From Ascaphus truei (taxonomy: Eukaryota; Chordata; Amphibia; Anura; Ascaphidae): 64,000 nt of DNA. The notes under the pieces are model-generated. The model was given only the letters and a program-made list of their open reading frames with translations. It was not told where the DNA came from and did not search any database. Within the stretch, counting starts at the first letter, position 1; each line of letters starts with the position of its first letter. Positions 34,330 through 45,390 of this stretch are shown here, piece after piece. Location: the NCBI GenBank assembly GCA_036426205.1, contig CM071574.1:10508441-10572440 (forward strand), read 5' to 3'. Made by a program: the position numbers and the translations under genes.

Positions 34330-35120
34330 GATGTAGAAGGGCCGGTAGGGTATTTCCCTGCTTAGGCAGGGAGAGGCTCGGTAGGGTATTTCCCCTGCTT
34401 AGAGCAGGGAGAGGCTCCGGTAGGGGATTTCCCTGCTTAGAGCAGGGAGAGGCACCGTTAAGGGATTTCCCTGCTTAGAGCAGGGAGAGGCACCGTTAGG
34501 GGATTTCCCCTGCTTAGAGCGAGAGGCCAGAGGCACCGTTTAGGGGATTTCCCCTGCTTAGAGCAGGGAGAGGCTCCGGTAGGGATTTCCCTGCTTAGAG
34601 CAGGAGAGGCTCGGTAGGGGATTTCCCTGCTTAGAGCAGGAGAGGCTCCGGGGATTTCCTGCTTAGGCAGGGAGCTCGGTAGGTATTTCCGCTTTTAGAG
34701 CAGGGGAGGCTCCGGTAGGGGATTTCCCCTGCTTAGAGCAGGGAGAGGCTCGGTAGGGGATTTCCCCTGCTTAGAGCAGAGGAGAGGCTCCGGGTAGGGG
34801 ATTTCCCTGTTAGAGCAGGGAGAGGCCACGTTAGGGATTTCCCTGATGAGCAGGGAGAGGCTCCGTTAGGGGATTTCCCCTGCTTGAGGCGGGAGAGGCA
34901 CCGTAGGGGATTTCCTCTGCTTAGAGCGGGAGAGGTCCGGTAGGGATTCCTGCTAGAGCAGGAGAGGCACCGTAGGGTGTTCCTATTCGAGGCAGGGAGG
35001 CACCGTTAGGGGATTTCCCCTGCTTAGGCAGGGAGAGGAGTAGGGGTTAGAGGAACAGTTAGGGTTTCCCCTGCTTAGAGCAGGGAGAAGAGCCAGTTAG
35101 AGGATTCCCCTGCTAACAAC
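34330..35120 (+). repeat. About 40-bp minisatellite with two palindromes per unit
   Basis: About 20 units. Each contains GGGGATTTCCCC (a palindrome that also fits the NF-kB consensus) and CCTGCTTAGAGCAGG (a hairpin), followed by GAGAGGCTCCGGTA or GAGAGGCACCGTTA. Several units have lost bases. Confidence 0.9.
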
Positions 35121-35199
35121 TGAGCTGGCCATCAGGGGTTTCCTAACAGCTGACAGATCGGCAGACTGTCCGTAGAGGCGGCACACCGACGCCGCGTGG

Positions 35200-35450
35200 G
35201 GTGAGGGGGGGGGGTACGGAGGCGGGAGAGATGGTGTGTGAGGGGGGGGGGGGTGGCGGATGGCAGCTGCGAGGGGGGGGGAGCGATGGAGGGTGGGGGG
35301 GGGGCGGGGGGTCCGGTGCGAGGGGGGGGCGAATGGCCGGTGCGAGGGGGGGTGGGTGGGGGGGGCCCGGTGTGAGGGGGGGCCGGTGGCCCGATGGAGG
35401 GGGGGGAGGATGGCCCGATGGAGGGGTGACAGATGGCCCTGCAGGGGCCT
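35200..35450 (+). repeat. G-rich low-complexity block
   Basis: Long G runs separated by CGGTGCGA and CCGATGGA-type words. Several G-quadruplex-type tracts. Confidence 0.9.
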
Positions 35451-36065
35451 GAGGCAGACAGGCGTGGAAGGGTGGCTGCGGAGAGGAGGAGGATGTAGAA
35501 GCCGCTGAGGAGGGAGGCCACTGCTCAGAGAGCCGGAGGCGGGTAACTCCCCCAGCAACATGAACCGCCTCCGGCTTTTTTTTTTTCTCCGCGCGAGCGC
35601 GGGAAACAGCACAGCACGAGCGCGGGAAATTTAATAAAACACCAGTGTGCTGCTTGGGCCAATTTACTCGCCGGGGGTTAAATCTACCCGCCCGGGCGAG
35701 TAAATGATATATAATGTCGAACACTGTATATATATATAACTGATAAAACAGTTATATACATATATAATCTATCTATCTCTATTCTTATAATCTATACAGA
35801 TCTATATATATATATAGAAAAAATGTAATTTACTGTAGTTCATTTGCATGTCTTGAGAGAGGTCTGCAACACCTGTCTTTCCCATTGTCACCCAGCATCA
35901 GCACTTCACTGCAGCAAGGGATTCTGGGAAATGACATGCAAATGAGCACTCAGTGCCACTTTTGTCTCAAGCTCGTATTACACAAGCCAATCCTCAAGCC
36001 AAGCATGCTGTTTTAAACACAGCTTTTAACAGAGGGGGGGATGAGATGCAAAGCCATTAGACCTA

Positions 36066-36107
36066 CTCACATACATGTTTCAACCATGATGGGTATCTCA
36101 GTGTGAG
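36066..36107 (-). ncRNA. Hammerhead remnant, array unit 1
   Basis: Stem I CUCACA/UGUGAG is intact, as are the palindrome ACAUGU and GAAA. The CUGAUGA core has lost one base and reads CUGAGA. Probably inactive. Confidence 0.6.
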
Positions 36108-36463
36108 GCTGGTCTTAATGGCTCGGTTTGAGACTAGAATAGTAATCACCACTGTCATTAAGGTTATGGTGGGTAAAAAAGTGACAAAAACCCTCCACAG
36201 TAAAGCATAAAGCAACTGTAAATATTACTGTATGTTCATTTGCATGTCTTAGACAGGTCTGCAACCCTGTCTTTCCCCATTGTCACCCAGCATAAAGCAC
36301 TTCCACTGCAGCAAGGGATTCTGGGAAATGACATGCAAATGAGCACTCAGTGCACCTTTGTCTCAAGCTCGTATTACACAAGCCAATCCTCAAGCCAATG
36401 CATGCTGTTTTAAACACAGCTTTTAAACAGAGGCTGGGATGAGATGCAAAGCCATTAGACCTA

Positions 36464-36505
36464 CTCACATAATGTTTCAACCTTGATGGGTATCATCAGT
36501 GTGAG
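36464..36505 (-). ncRNA. Hammerhead, array unit 2
   Basis: CUGAUGA and GAAA cores and stem I CUCACA/UGUGAG are intact. Stem II UACC/GGUU has one mismatch and stem III (ACAUU) is degenerate. The best-preserved of the three array copies. Confidence 0.65.
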
Positions 36506-36860
36506 GCTGGTCTTAATGGCTAGCAGGTTTGAGACATAGACAGGTCATCAACCACTGTCATTAAGGTTATGGTGGGTAAAAAAGTGACAAAAACCCTCCA
36601 CAGTAAAGCATAAAGCAACTGTAAATATTACGGTATGTTCATTTGCATGTCTTGACAGGTCTGCAACCTGTCTTCCCCATTGTACCCAGGCATACAGCAC
36701 TTCCCCTGCAGCAAGGGATTCTGGGAAATGAAATGCAAATGAGCATCAGTGCCACCTTTTTCAAGCTCGTATTACACAAGCCAATCCTCAAGCCAAGCAT
36801 GCTGTTTTAAACACAGCTTTTAAACAGAGGCTGGGATGAGATGCAAAGCCATTAGACCTA

Positions 36861-36903
36861 CTCAACATACATGTTCAACCTTGATGGGTATCATCAGTGT
36901 GAG
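36861..36903 (-). ncRNA. Hammerhead remnant, array unit 3
   Basis: CUGAUGA and the ACAUGU-type palindrome are present. GAAA reads GAAC and stem I has an inserted base. Probably inactive. Confidence 0.6.
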
Positions 36904-36952
36904 GCTGGTCTTAATGGCTAGCAGGTTTGAGACTAGACTAAGTAATCACCTA

Positions 36953-37165
36953 TATATATATACACACAATATATAGTTAATTATATATAGATAAATATAT
37001 ATATATCCAAATATATATGTATATATTTATTTATATATATATATATATCTATGTATATATCAAGAGAGACTAACAGAGAGAGTCAAAGAGAGAGAGAAAA
37101 GAGAGCGAAAGAGAGATAAACAGACTGAGAGAAAACAGAAAGAGAGACAAACAGAGAGATGTGTG
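36953..37165 (+). repeat. TA-rich then GA-rich simple sequence
   Basis: (TA)n with interruptions to 37060, then AGAGAGA-rich purine sequence. Confidence 0.9.
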
Positions 37166-37508
37166 TGTATGGTTACATCTAGCTAAGTGTAACCAGAAAT
37201 CTGTTCAGCATTGCACTGTAGATGATTTCACACACATTGTTATTGTAATTCAAAGAGTCTACTTGTTTTGCACATGTTGATTGCCTAAGTCGAAAGTAAA
37301 GTTTCGATTCCTGTGAAAAGAGTATCTTACCCAAAGAATTCCAGCCAATTATTGTAACAAATTTCTTGTGGGTGAAAACCTAGGCGTATAACTGCTATGT
37401 TGTATTATAACCTTGGAAGAAACCGAGAAGATAACATGTAACTATTCACACATTCAGCAGACATCTGTATGCGTTCAACTTCATACAACGTACACTTGGA
37501 GAGAAGAA

Positions 37509-38147
37509 ATGGCAGAAGCTTCCACATTGCACAGCCATCCACGTAAATCATACAAATGTATGATTTATGAAGCAATCGGATCAACGCCAGAGAAAAGTGC
37601 AAACGTGGCCAAAATCTATGACTAGATCGAAAAAAAATATCCATACTACCAACAACCTGACATACAACGAAATTTTGAAACTTCTGTACGATTCACTTTA
37701 TCCGCAAATGAATGTTTTGAGCGTGTCCATGATCGGCTAGATAAACGATATGGATGCTGGCATGTTGCGCCATCATTTAAACTTACCATGGAACATGGAA
37801 CATATCTTCTGTTAAATAGCATATTTTTGCCTAATACCAGTGACACTGAAGCCGCACCGACTGTCGCGTCTGCTGATCTACCTGTACCCTCCATTTAGCC
37901 AGCCCAGATGCAAGATGGACATAACTACTATGATATGTATCCAAACTTATATGGGCAATATCAATGTGGATGGGAAAACAACCAAGAACTGTACATACCT
38001 CCGGATGTCTTGTATGAAGAAGCCACTGCAGATCCATATGATGCCCTCATGGAGATGTGTGTGATTCAGGATTCAACGGTTGCCTCAACCATGTATGATA
38101 CTGTTGTGCCTTCCTGCAGCGAGCAGTTGCAGCCAAATCAGTTTTGA
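37509..38147 (+). pseudogene. Forkhead-like (winged-helix) gene inside the Harbinger element
   Basis: From the ATG at 37509 one frame runs 212 codons to TGA at 38145, broken only by two TAG codons (39 and 130). Codons 13-102 fit a forkhead domain: KSYKCMIYEAI then STPEK (helix 1), AKIYD and IEKKYPYYQ (helix 2), TSVRFTLSANECF (recognition helix 3) and YGCWHVAPSF (wing region with Trp 84). The tail is acidic and Tyr-rich. The canonical helix-3 RHN is RFT, so DNA binding may be altered. It sits on the same strand as the MYB-like gene, between it and the transposase. Identity rests on motif order only. It could be a captured host gene or an accessory gene of this transposon lineage. Confidence 0.6.
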
Positions 38148-38399
38148 CTTCTACAAGAATGGTAAATACAAATTTCGTTATGCCTTTACTCAAATTATAT
38201 ATGTGTACATTAATAATATACACCATTTGTTAGCCAAATGAGTGGATACAGCTTAACATTGCAGACAGGCTTACATGTAGCGTGCACAAAGACATTATTT
38301 CCTATAACAATTAACTACATGACGAACCATTAGTACACATTGGTGACGGAGTCCTAAATCCTAGATTATTATCGCTTTTAAAGTATCATTTCAACATGT

Positions 38400-39050
38400 T
38401 ACACTAACTGTAACACACACACACACCTCATTGTTTAGCATTCAACATATAAAAACAAAGCGTCGCCCACATATGACGTGGGACCGTGGTCATGTCCCAA
38501 GGCGTCCTTAAAAAGGTTTACCGATGCAAGCCCCACCCCCAACCGACGTGCCCGTGTGAAACCGTATTGGCTGTGCCCGTAGCTTATTGTTACGGTCAGT
38601 GCAGTGGTGTCATGCGCGCGCGTCGGTGGGGCGGTGCATGCACAGCGCTGGAGGCCAATGTTAATTCAGTGGGAGGGGTGTTTGCGTGCATTTCACGGTG
38701 CCTTAACATGACGTCACACGTCTTTTGTTCGCTCATTGGCTGATCGTCCGTTTTTTCCATGGGCACACGTCCGTTTACAAAGTTTAGATATGTACGTCTG
38801 TAGAAGTGAATTTGTTTTGCTTCCATATCATTACTTCCAGCCATGATATGCGTACTGCTAGCAGCACCATGGAGGGACATGTATTGAACGCACAGCGTAC
38901 ACATCGTTTTGCGCATGCGCTAAGACTTAGTCCACACATTCGTGACGTGCGCGCGCAACAGACGTTGTGCGCGCACATTATTATGTATACAGGCACCAGA
39001 AAAATTATATCAGTAGTAATGCCAGCAACGCCATTTGAAAAATGACGCAG
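38400..39050. promoter_or_regulatory. CpG-rich segment with NRF1-like motifs in the Harbinger interior
   Basis: Contains ATGACGTGGG, GCGCGCGCG, GCGCATGCGC (about 38910) and GACGTGCGCGCGC within otherwise AT-rich DNA, downstream of the forkhead-like gene. It looks promoter-like. The function is inferred. Confidence 0.35.
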
Positions 39051-41000
39051 TTCTGTATCTGTAGTTTTATCCTTGCAGTTTAAACATATATGTTACTTAT
39101 GCGCGAATATCCACAATCATATAGAGATGTGTTAAGCGTTGTCATGCTGAGACATATATAAATGTGCCATCTTTGAACATCATGTGTTTGCTGTATTTCA
39201 CAGATGTCGCGGATGAATACATGGGACCAATGTATGATTTCAGATGAGCCAATCACTACATAATGTTATCCTATTATGCAAATATTTACTATGCACTTAA
39301 TTAACATAATGATGCTGCTAAGCACTGAAGTTAGAACTTATATATTTTTTTGGTTATTTTCTACTAACATTATATGTATTGCCATGTGATATATGCAACC
39401 AACATTATCACTCAGCAAACACATTAATCTACTATATATTATAATCTCACGTGTGACTTGTCAAATAATGTAAATGCTACATAACAACTCGTAGACATTG
39501 TATCTGAACTATACACAACAACAATAGGAGGTGATAGGAACTGTTTAGTCGTGTGCATTTTATCTTTTCACCTAAGTTGTAGTGCTAACCTAACATGCAT
39601 GAGCTAATGAATATTAGTTAAAGATCATGAAACCATGAACATGTGTGTGTAAATTTTATTCACACGACTAACTATAGATTAGTGTTATTATTAAACGTTG
39701 AACACATACATAGCTAAGTGAGGCCGATGATAAAAGCAACATTATTATGTTGGTTTAAATTATTTCACGTAGCAATACATGCATCACACAAAAACTACAA
39801 CACACACACACACTGTTGCTGAAATGTGTGCGTATGCAAATGTCCACTTCATTTATATTCATATGTTGACATTAGTTATAAAGGATCATGATCATTATGA
39901 ATAACTAACGTGAATGAAATAAAAATTATATTAACAACATTGTCATTGTGTTGAATGAATTAGGAAAAGTTGAGAATCCAAAGAACTATACTTTGGAATG
40001 GTGTTAACATTTTGACACATGTTACATGTACGTCAAATCAACACACATCTTTCACTTATACATACACATGTGACAATGTAGTAATCAACATGAAGATGAA
40101 GTGATACAACAACTAATCACATACATTGCAATGTTAATGATGTTTAAAACATTGGTGTCTTTTCATACAAACATGCATTGAGTGTTAACATCGCTCATGT
40201 GCATCAATGGATGTTCTCCTCCCATAATCAATAGCTGAGCAGGGTTTATCCCCTTCTCTCCCCCCACCCCTATATTCCATGAATGGATGTTGTTACGTTT
40301 GCTAAATTACATGTTATGTAATGTCCCTAATGATTTTAAAAGACACGGCACAATAACCACCAAGTGTAGCTAAACGCACGTACACAATACAGAAACGACA
40401 TGTTTCAATTGTCACATCTTTTTCATTACGTTCTGTTTATACATCCTGTAACTATACCAGTATCGAGGTTTGCACATCTTATGACAGATGTGAATTGAAA
40501 TACATACCATGAGCAGTCATTGAAGTGATATACCTTGACAAAGAAAACATGAATGAATATAAATCATTGTCATGACATGTTCATTATGGTAAGCAACACA
40601 CAAAATAAACCATTTTGTGTGTGATATGAAACAACATCTAGAATACGTCAAATATGATCTGAAATACACAATAGTGTACACATCATTGTGACTCACATGT
40701 CACACTGCAAAAGAAACATTGTATGTAACCATACTGCACTAGCTATTGACTATGGACATAGTAGGTTTATTGTGTATGCATAACCAAAAAGAGCATGTAC
40801 ATAAATTATAGATTTAGTACACATTATTTCTTCACGTACACACAACACCTTTTATTGGTAAGAAGTATAATACAACCTGTTGATGAATGACATACCGGTG
40901 CCACATACAATTGTCCACACAGCAGAGAAGAGAAAGGTTTGCGAACCATATTCATCTGTTTCCTAAGTGAATGGTATTTGGACAAATGTATTTATCATAA
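39051..41000. other. Harbinger interior, AT-rich non-coding
   Basis: Many ACATGT and CACATG words but no tandem period, coding frame or nested element that I can define. Confidence 0.5.
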
Positions 41001-41026
41001 CAAAGAATGAATACATCTATGTAGTA

Positions 41027-42368
41027 CTATGAACATATATGTATTTGCTTACATGAAAAATATGTGTTTATGACATTCAGACGTGTCTCAACACCACTGG
41101 CTGTTTGGTCATTGTCAGCTGGTAAATTGACGGGATGCTCCTCCTCCAAACCCTGACGTATGTCTGTTTGTACATTATTGCGGAGTGCCACATTGTGCAA
41201 AATGCAACATGCAATTATAATATCAGACACTTTAGCAGGCTTATATTAAAGTGCCCCACCAGTTCTATCGAGACACCTAAATCTTGTCTTGAGAAGCCCA
41301 AATGTCCTCTCTATGACGGATCGCGTAGATATATGGGCAACATTGTACCTCTCCTCTGCTTCACTTTGAGGGTTTGCCACAGGGGTCAACAGCCACGGCC
41401 TAATTCCATATCCTGAGTCACCTATAATCCATCGTGCACAAATATGAAACAATTAGTGTTAACATTATTACATACAACATTTCCTAGAAAACCAAGAGTT
41501 GTTTGTTAACACATCATAATATGTACTCACCCACCAGTCAACCAGGTCCAAAATAGCCTTCTTCGAAAGCATGGAAGACTGATGAGTTTCTCAGGATAGA
41601 GGAATCGTGACTGGAACCAGAGAATTTGGCTACCACATTCATAATCTTCATCGTGGCATCGCATACCACCTATACATTCAGGGAATGGTAGTGCTTACGG
41701 TTGCGGTAAGCATGCTCACTCTGACTAGGCGGGATCAAAGCAACATGGGTGCAATCTATTGCACCCATCACACATGGTATCCTGGCTATGGTATAAAAGC
41801 CATTCCTGACTTCCAGACACTCTGTGTTCTCTGTAGGAAAATGAATATAATTCCTAGCACGTCTATTGAGTGCACATAGAAACTGGGTAAAGGCCCGCGA
41901 GAATGTAGATTGCGAGACCCCGCCCACTATGCCCACGGTTGTCTGGAATGACGTGGAAGCAAGATAATGTAATGAGCACAGCATTTTAACAAGCCCAGGG
42001 ACTGCACGACCTCTGGCTGTCACAAAATCTAAATCTCCACGTATCTCTTCATAAAGAGCTAAGATTGCTGCTGAACTCAAACGATAGCGACTTATAATCT
42101 CCTCCTCACTCATCCCATTTAACAGGGTTCTCTCCCTGTACAAACGAGGACGAGGCACAACTTCTCTCCTCTCTCTTCTCCTCTCATCTCCTTGCCCTCT
42201 CCCTGTCCCTCGACCTCTCCCTCTCCTGTCCGCGTGCCTGCCCCTGTCACTGTCCCTGCCACTGTCCCTGCCTCTGTCCCTGTCCCATCCTTGGCCTGTG
42301 ACATCCTCTCCATCAGCAAGCCTCTCGTCCAATAGAATGTTCCTCCGTCTCATAAACATTTGCATCAT
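41027..42368 (-). pseudogene. Harbinger DDE transposase (HARBI1-like), two exons, three stops
   Basis: Exon 1 runs 42368-41531 and exon 2 runs 41421-41027. The GT-AG intron is 109 bp and the joined length is 411 codons. The N-terminus has an Arg/Asp/Gly-rich run, then an HTH-like part (ISRYRLSSAAILALYEEI). DDE motifs are CVMGAIDCTHVAL (first D), a GSSHDS box (second D) and RSVIERTFGLLKTRFRCLD (E); DIIIACCILHN is the conserved end. In-frame stops are TAG 41670-41672, TGA 41538-41540 and TAA 41246-41248. Harbinger transposases cut and paste the element with the MYB-like partner. This copy cannot make full-length protein. Confidence 0.88.
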
Positions 42369-42419
42369 TTTCAGGTCTGTAGCTGTGAATGCGCAGGTAA
42401 TTGCCCTCCTTTAAATACC

Positions 42420-43400
42420 TATGTGATGATGTCAGGTGACTTGCTGAAGTGCAAGGTGTTACATTTACATATCCAAGTAGTTCACTCCCAACGTCTATCC
42501 ATTAGCAATTAAAATAAGTATTTATGTGTGTTCAACAGGCAATCATGATATTTGAGAATGATGTACCGTTAAGCTTTGTCCAAGCATTTATTGTCAAGTA
42601 TTTCTGGAATGTGTCATGCATGTACCACTTCAGAACGCAACACTCAGTCATCTAATTAGGATACAACCATGACATTGACGTTGATAAACTACCTTGCAAC
42701 ATGTGTAATTTGGCATGTTATTGTCACCTGTTCACATTAAGTTATTGTTATGTGCATATGCATAATTTAATGGCATCAGGATAGTTGCTATTGATTCAGT
42801 TTCAATCGTGTAAAAATGAGTAACTATTCTAGATGTGTGTATAAGTTAGCATGAAGTGATTGTAATGCATCGTGTACAATGTAAACATGCAATGTTATTG
42901 AGTGTCCAATTGCGGACGTCATGAAAAGAGGGAGGTCAGAACGTACATGTAAACATGAAAACAAACAGCTACATTTACGTTTGATCATGTGTTACACATT
43001 ACAAGCATTGTATAATGTATAGCAACATTACTATACGCTGGATGTGTTAGATGTGTGAAATGTGTTACATCATATAATAAATTGAAGCACACTTAAGTAA
43101 CATGTTTGATATGATGTGACCTGTTCCTTTAAGAGTTGAGTATAGGATTTTCCCTTGACACATCATAACATTAAGACTAATGTGACACGCAAATCATCAT
43201 AACATATAAAAGTACAATGTTATGCAAATAATAAACGTAAGGGGTGGCACGATGAAGTGAATGACCTCGACACTGTAATGCCAAGCACATTTTTATTATG
43301 AGCAATAGAACGTAAACAGTCCTATAATGTTATAAGTCCCCGCTCCATTGACTCCATTGATGTAGAGATGAGGTTTTTTTTCTAAGTGCCGTCCCGGCAA
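42420..43400. other. Harbinger interior upstream of the transposase
   Basis: AT-rich, presumably holds the transposase promoter. No motif stands out. Confidence 0.4.
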
Positions 43401-43439
43401 CCTTGCCAATCGTTCTCCCCTCCAACTTGCCAACTTTAG

Positions 43440-43706
43440 TTGGCGGGACCAATTGCCGATGAAATCTCCATTTCTGAGTGCCGATCAGCACCGATAAGCT
43501 GATCGGGGCTACTTGAATACAGCCGATTTCAGAAAGTGCCGATAAGTGCCGATAAGTGGGTTATTGGCAGCCGCATGCCGATAAAAAATTTTCAGCAAGA
43601 AAAACTGCCGATTTTGACCACTTATCGGCGCTTACTGAATCTCAAATCCAATTTTGGTGGGAAAATGCCGATAAAAAGCCTTATTGGTGCTTACTGCATG
43701 AGGCCC
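43440..43706. promoter_or_regulatory. Harbinger right TIR and subterminal TGCCGAT cluster
   Basis: At least eight TGCCGAT/ATCGGCA motifs in 230 bp, several as GTGCCGATAAG in tandem (about 43538-43560), then the TIR ending AGGCCC at 43706. Confidence 0.7.
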
Positions 43707-45020
43707 TTATTCGTCCCGGACTGTTATTTTTCCATATGACCGGTTGCTGAAGCGCGAGGGTTCGTCAGTATCTCAGAAGAGACCGCCATTCCGAGTTCCA
43801 TATGGAAAGCTTGTTTTTATTGGCTTTTTTTGTATGTGCAATACTTACCTTTTTATATGCTAATCACATTTCAAATTACTATACTAATAGAGTTGTGCGC
43901 TTTTCTTTTGTGTTTTTGTTCTTAGATTTGTGATGCCGAGTCATTCAACCTTAAGGAGCAGCAGACCTAGAGTATTAAAACTACTATTGATCCTTTTGCA
44001 AAGGGAAGGATCCATATTCTTATCCACTTTATACATTATTCTCACCAATTGCACAGGTTTCAAGTTTTAGAGGTTAATTGACTCAACTCCCTTGTTGTTT
44101 CACTGATTCAGAATTACTGGTACTGGTTGTATTATATTGTTAACACTATCTTTACTGTCTGTATTATATTGTAAATATTATCTTTACATTTAGCACTTTA
44201 TATTTAGCACTTACTGTATACAGTATAAGTGCCTTAAACAATTTACACCTGGTGCGCTACACTGATATATATATATATATATATATATTTGTACCACCCA
44301 CAGAATATTTTCACTTCTGCTTATTGGCGACGTATTCAGGAACTTGCATTATTTTTGGACTGTTTATTTTATGCCTAGCAATTGAAGGCTTCAGCTAGAG
44401 TTTTCACTCTTATAGCCTCTGAATATTCTCTTTTCATGAATCTGGCCTCCAGCCACCTTCATGTCATTGCTTTTGGTTGTATGTTGTTGATGTGTTGCAT
44501 GTGTTTTATACCCAGGCATTTATTGAGCTCAATCACCATCTTGTCTGCTTATTGTGCATGCACACCCATATCATTAGACGCCTTTGGGCTTTTGATCTTG
44601 TGTTCTGATTTTCAGACACTATTACAGTCATAATTTTGCCTTTTAGTTCTGCTCCCTCCAGATTGTGGGTACATGTCCCCCCTCCATTTTATCTTCTTTT
44701 CTCCCCTGTTTTTATGGTACATTAATAAATGTTGTTATCTTCCTTATATACCTGTGTGCTTCTTATAGGGATCTTTGTTGTTGTTCTCATATATATATAC
44801 ATACATACATACATTGTTACCGCAATATTTCCTATGAGTGCCATTGAAAACAAGCAACGGCCGCGTCACATGAGCGGTTCAGCCAATGAGGGAGAACCAG
44901 CTTTGTGACATCACGGCCCCGCCTCCCCATTGCCTGTACCACTATGTCTAGCAATCGTTCGAGCCTGTCGCTCCTGTCACGCTGTGAGCGTCGTCACGCG
45001 CAAGTAGGTTTTAATTCATG
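43707..45020. other. Intronic sequence with a (TA)n run
   Basis: (TA)n at 44261-44287 and (CATA)n at 44791-44814. A CpG-richer part at 44840-45010 contains TGACATCACGG. No gene seen. Confidence 0.45.
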
Positions 45021-45024
45021 GGAG

Positions 45025-45264
45025 AAGAAGCGGCTCAGTGAGTAAAGACACTGACTGGCAGTGAGTTTGGAGAAGGGGAACCTGTTTCAATTCCTAGTGT
45101 TGGCTCCTTGTGACATTGGGCAAGTCACTTTATCTCCCTGGGTCTCAGGCACCAAAAACATAGATTGTAAGCTCCACGGGGCAGAGACCTGTGTCTGCAA
45201 ATATGTCTCTGTAAAGCGCTACGTAAAACTAGCAGCGCTATACAAGAACATGCTATTATTATTA
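45025..45264 (+). mobile_element. tRNA-headed CORE-SINE
   Basis: Pol III B box GTTTCAATTCC at 45083-45093. The CORE (MIR-type) block is TTGTGACATTGGGCAAGTCAC followed by CTCCCTGGGTCTCAGGCACC. A LINE-derived tail TTGTAAGCTCCACGGGGCAG and AAAGCGCTACGTAAA ends in (ATT)n. The tail class resembles 54093-54240. Confidence 0.8.
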
Positions 45265-45390
45265 TGTGGAACATATGTGAATTTTTGTATTTATTTGCAT
45301 TCATTCGCATAATTATTAATGATATTCTATATGATGATTTATATATTGACGTTGGTGTTTGCTTAATGTTTATGTAAATCAAAAGGTAAT

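Larger units (their letters stand above)
33362..35726. mobile_element. hAT-like non-autonomous element filled with minisatellites
   Basis: Left terminus CAGTGTTCGACA and inverted right terminus CAGTGTTCGACATT. It is flanked by TATATATA on both sides (33354-33361, 35727-35734), consistent with an 8-bp duplication, though in a TA run this is weak evidence. CTACTCGCCC near the left end is mirrored by GGCGAGTAAAT near the right. The interior is four tandem-repeat arrays with no gene. The many Pro- or Gly-rich ORFs are translation artefacts. Confidence 0.75.
35819..36952 (-). repeat. Tandem array of three ~400-bp hammerhead-bearing units
   Basis: GTTCATTTGCATG recurs at 35838, 36234 and 36637, a period of 396-403 bp. 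Each unit has CTGCAGCAAGGGATTCTGGG, a GCATGCTG-to-GCTTTTAA block and a hammerhead-type segment near its end. The same unit is found singly at 16745-17135. Confidence 0.92.
28295..43706. mobile_element. 15.4-kb Harbinger/PIF DNA transposon with three genes
   Basis: The left end GGGCTCTATGCAGTAAGCGCC and the inverted right end GGGCCTCATGCAGTAAGCACC match at 17 of 21 positions, with CTA (28292-28294) and TTA (43707-43709) outside as a 3-bp target duplication with one change. Both subterminal zones are packed with TGCCGAT motifs. Inside are a MYB/SANT-like gene (+) and a DDE transposase (-), the standard Harbinger pair, plus a forkhead-like gene (+) between them. All carry stops. The length is inflated by a hAT-like element (33362-35726) and a hammerhead-unit array (35819-36952). 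Confidence 0.88.

Noticed and set aside
35097..35724. Pro-rich minus-strand ORFs of 129-193 codons
   Set aside because: Low-complexity G-rich repeat inside the hAT-like element.
28295..43706. CRISPR-like or prokaryotic system in the repeat-rich zone
   Set aside because: Repeats are tandem without unique spacers, and genes are spliced eukaryotic transposon genes.
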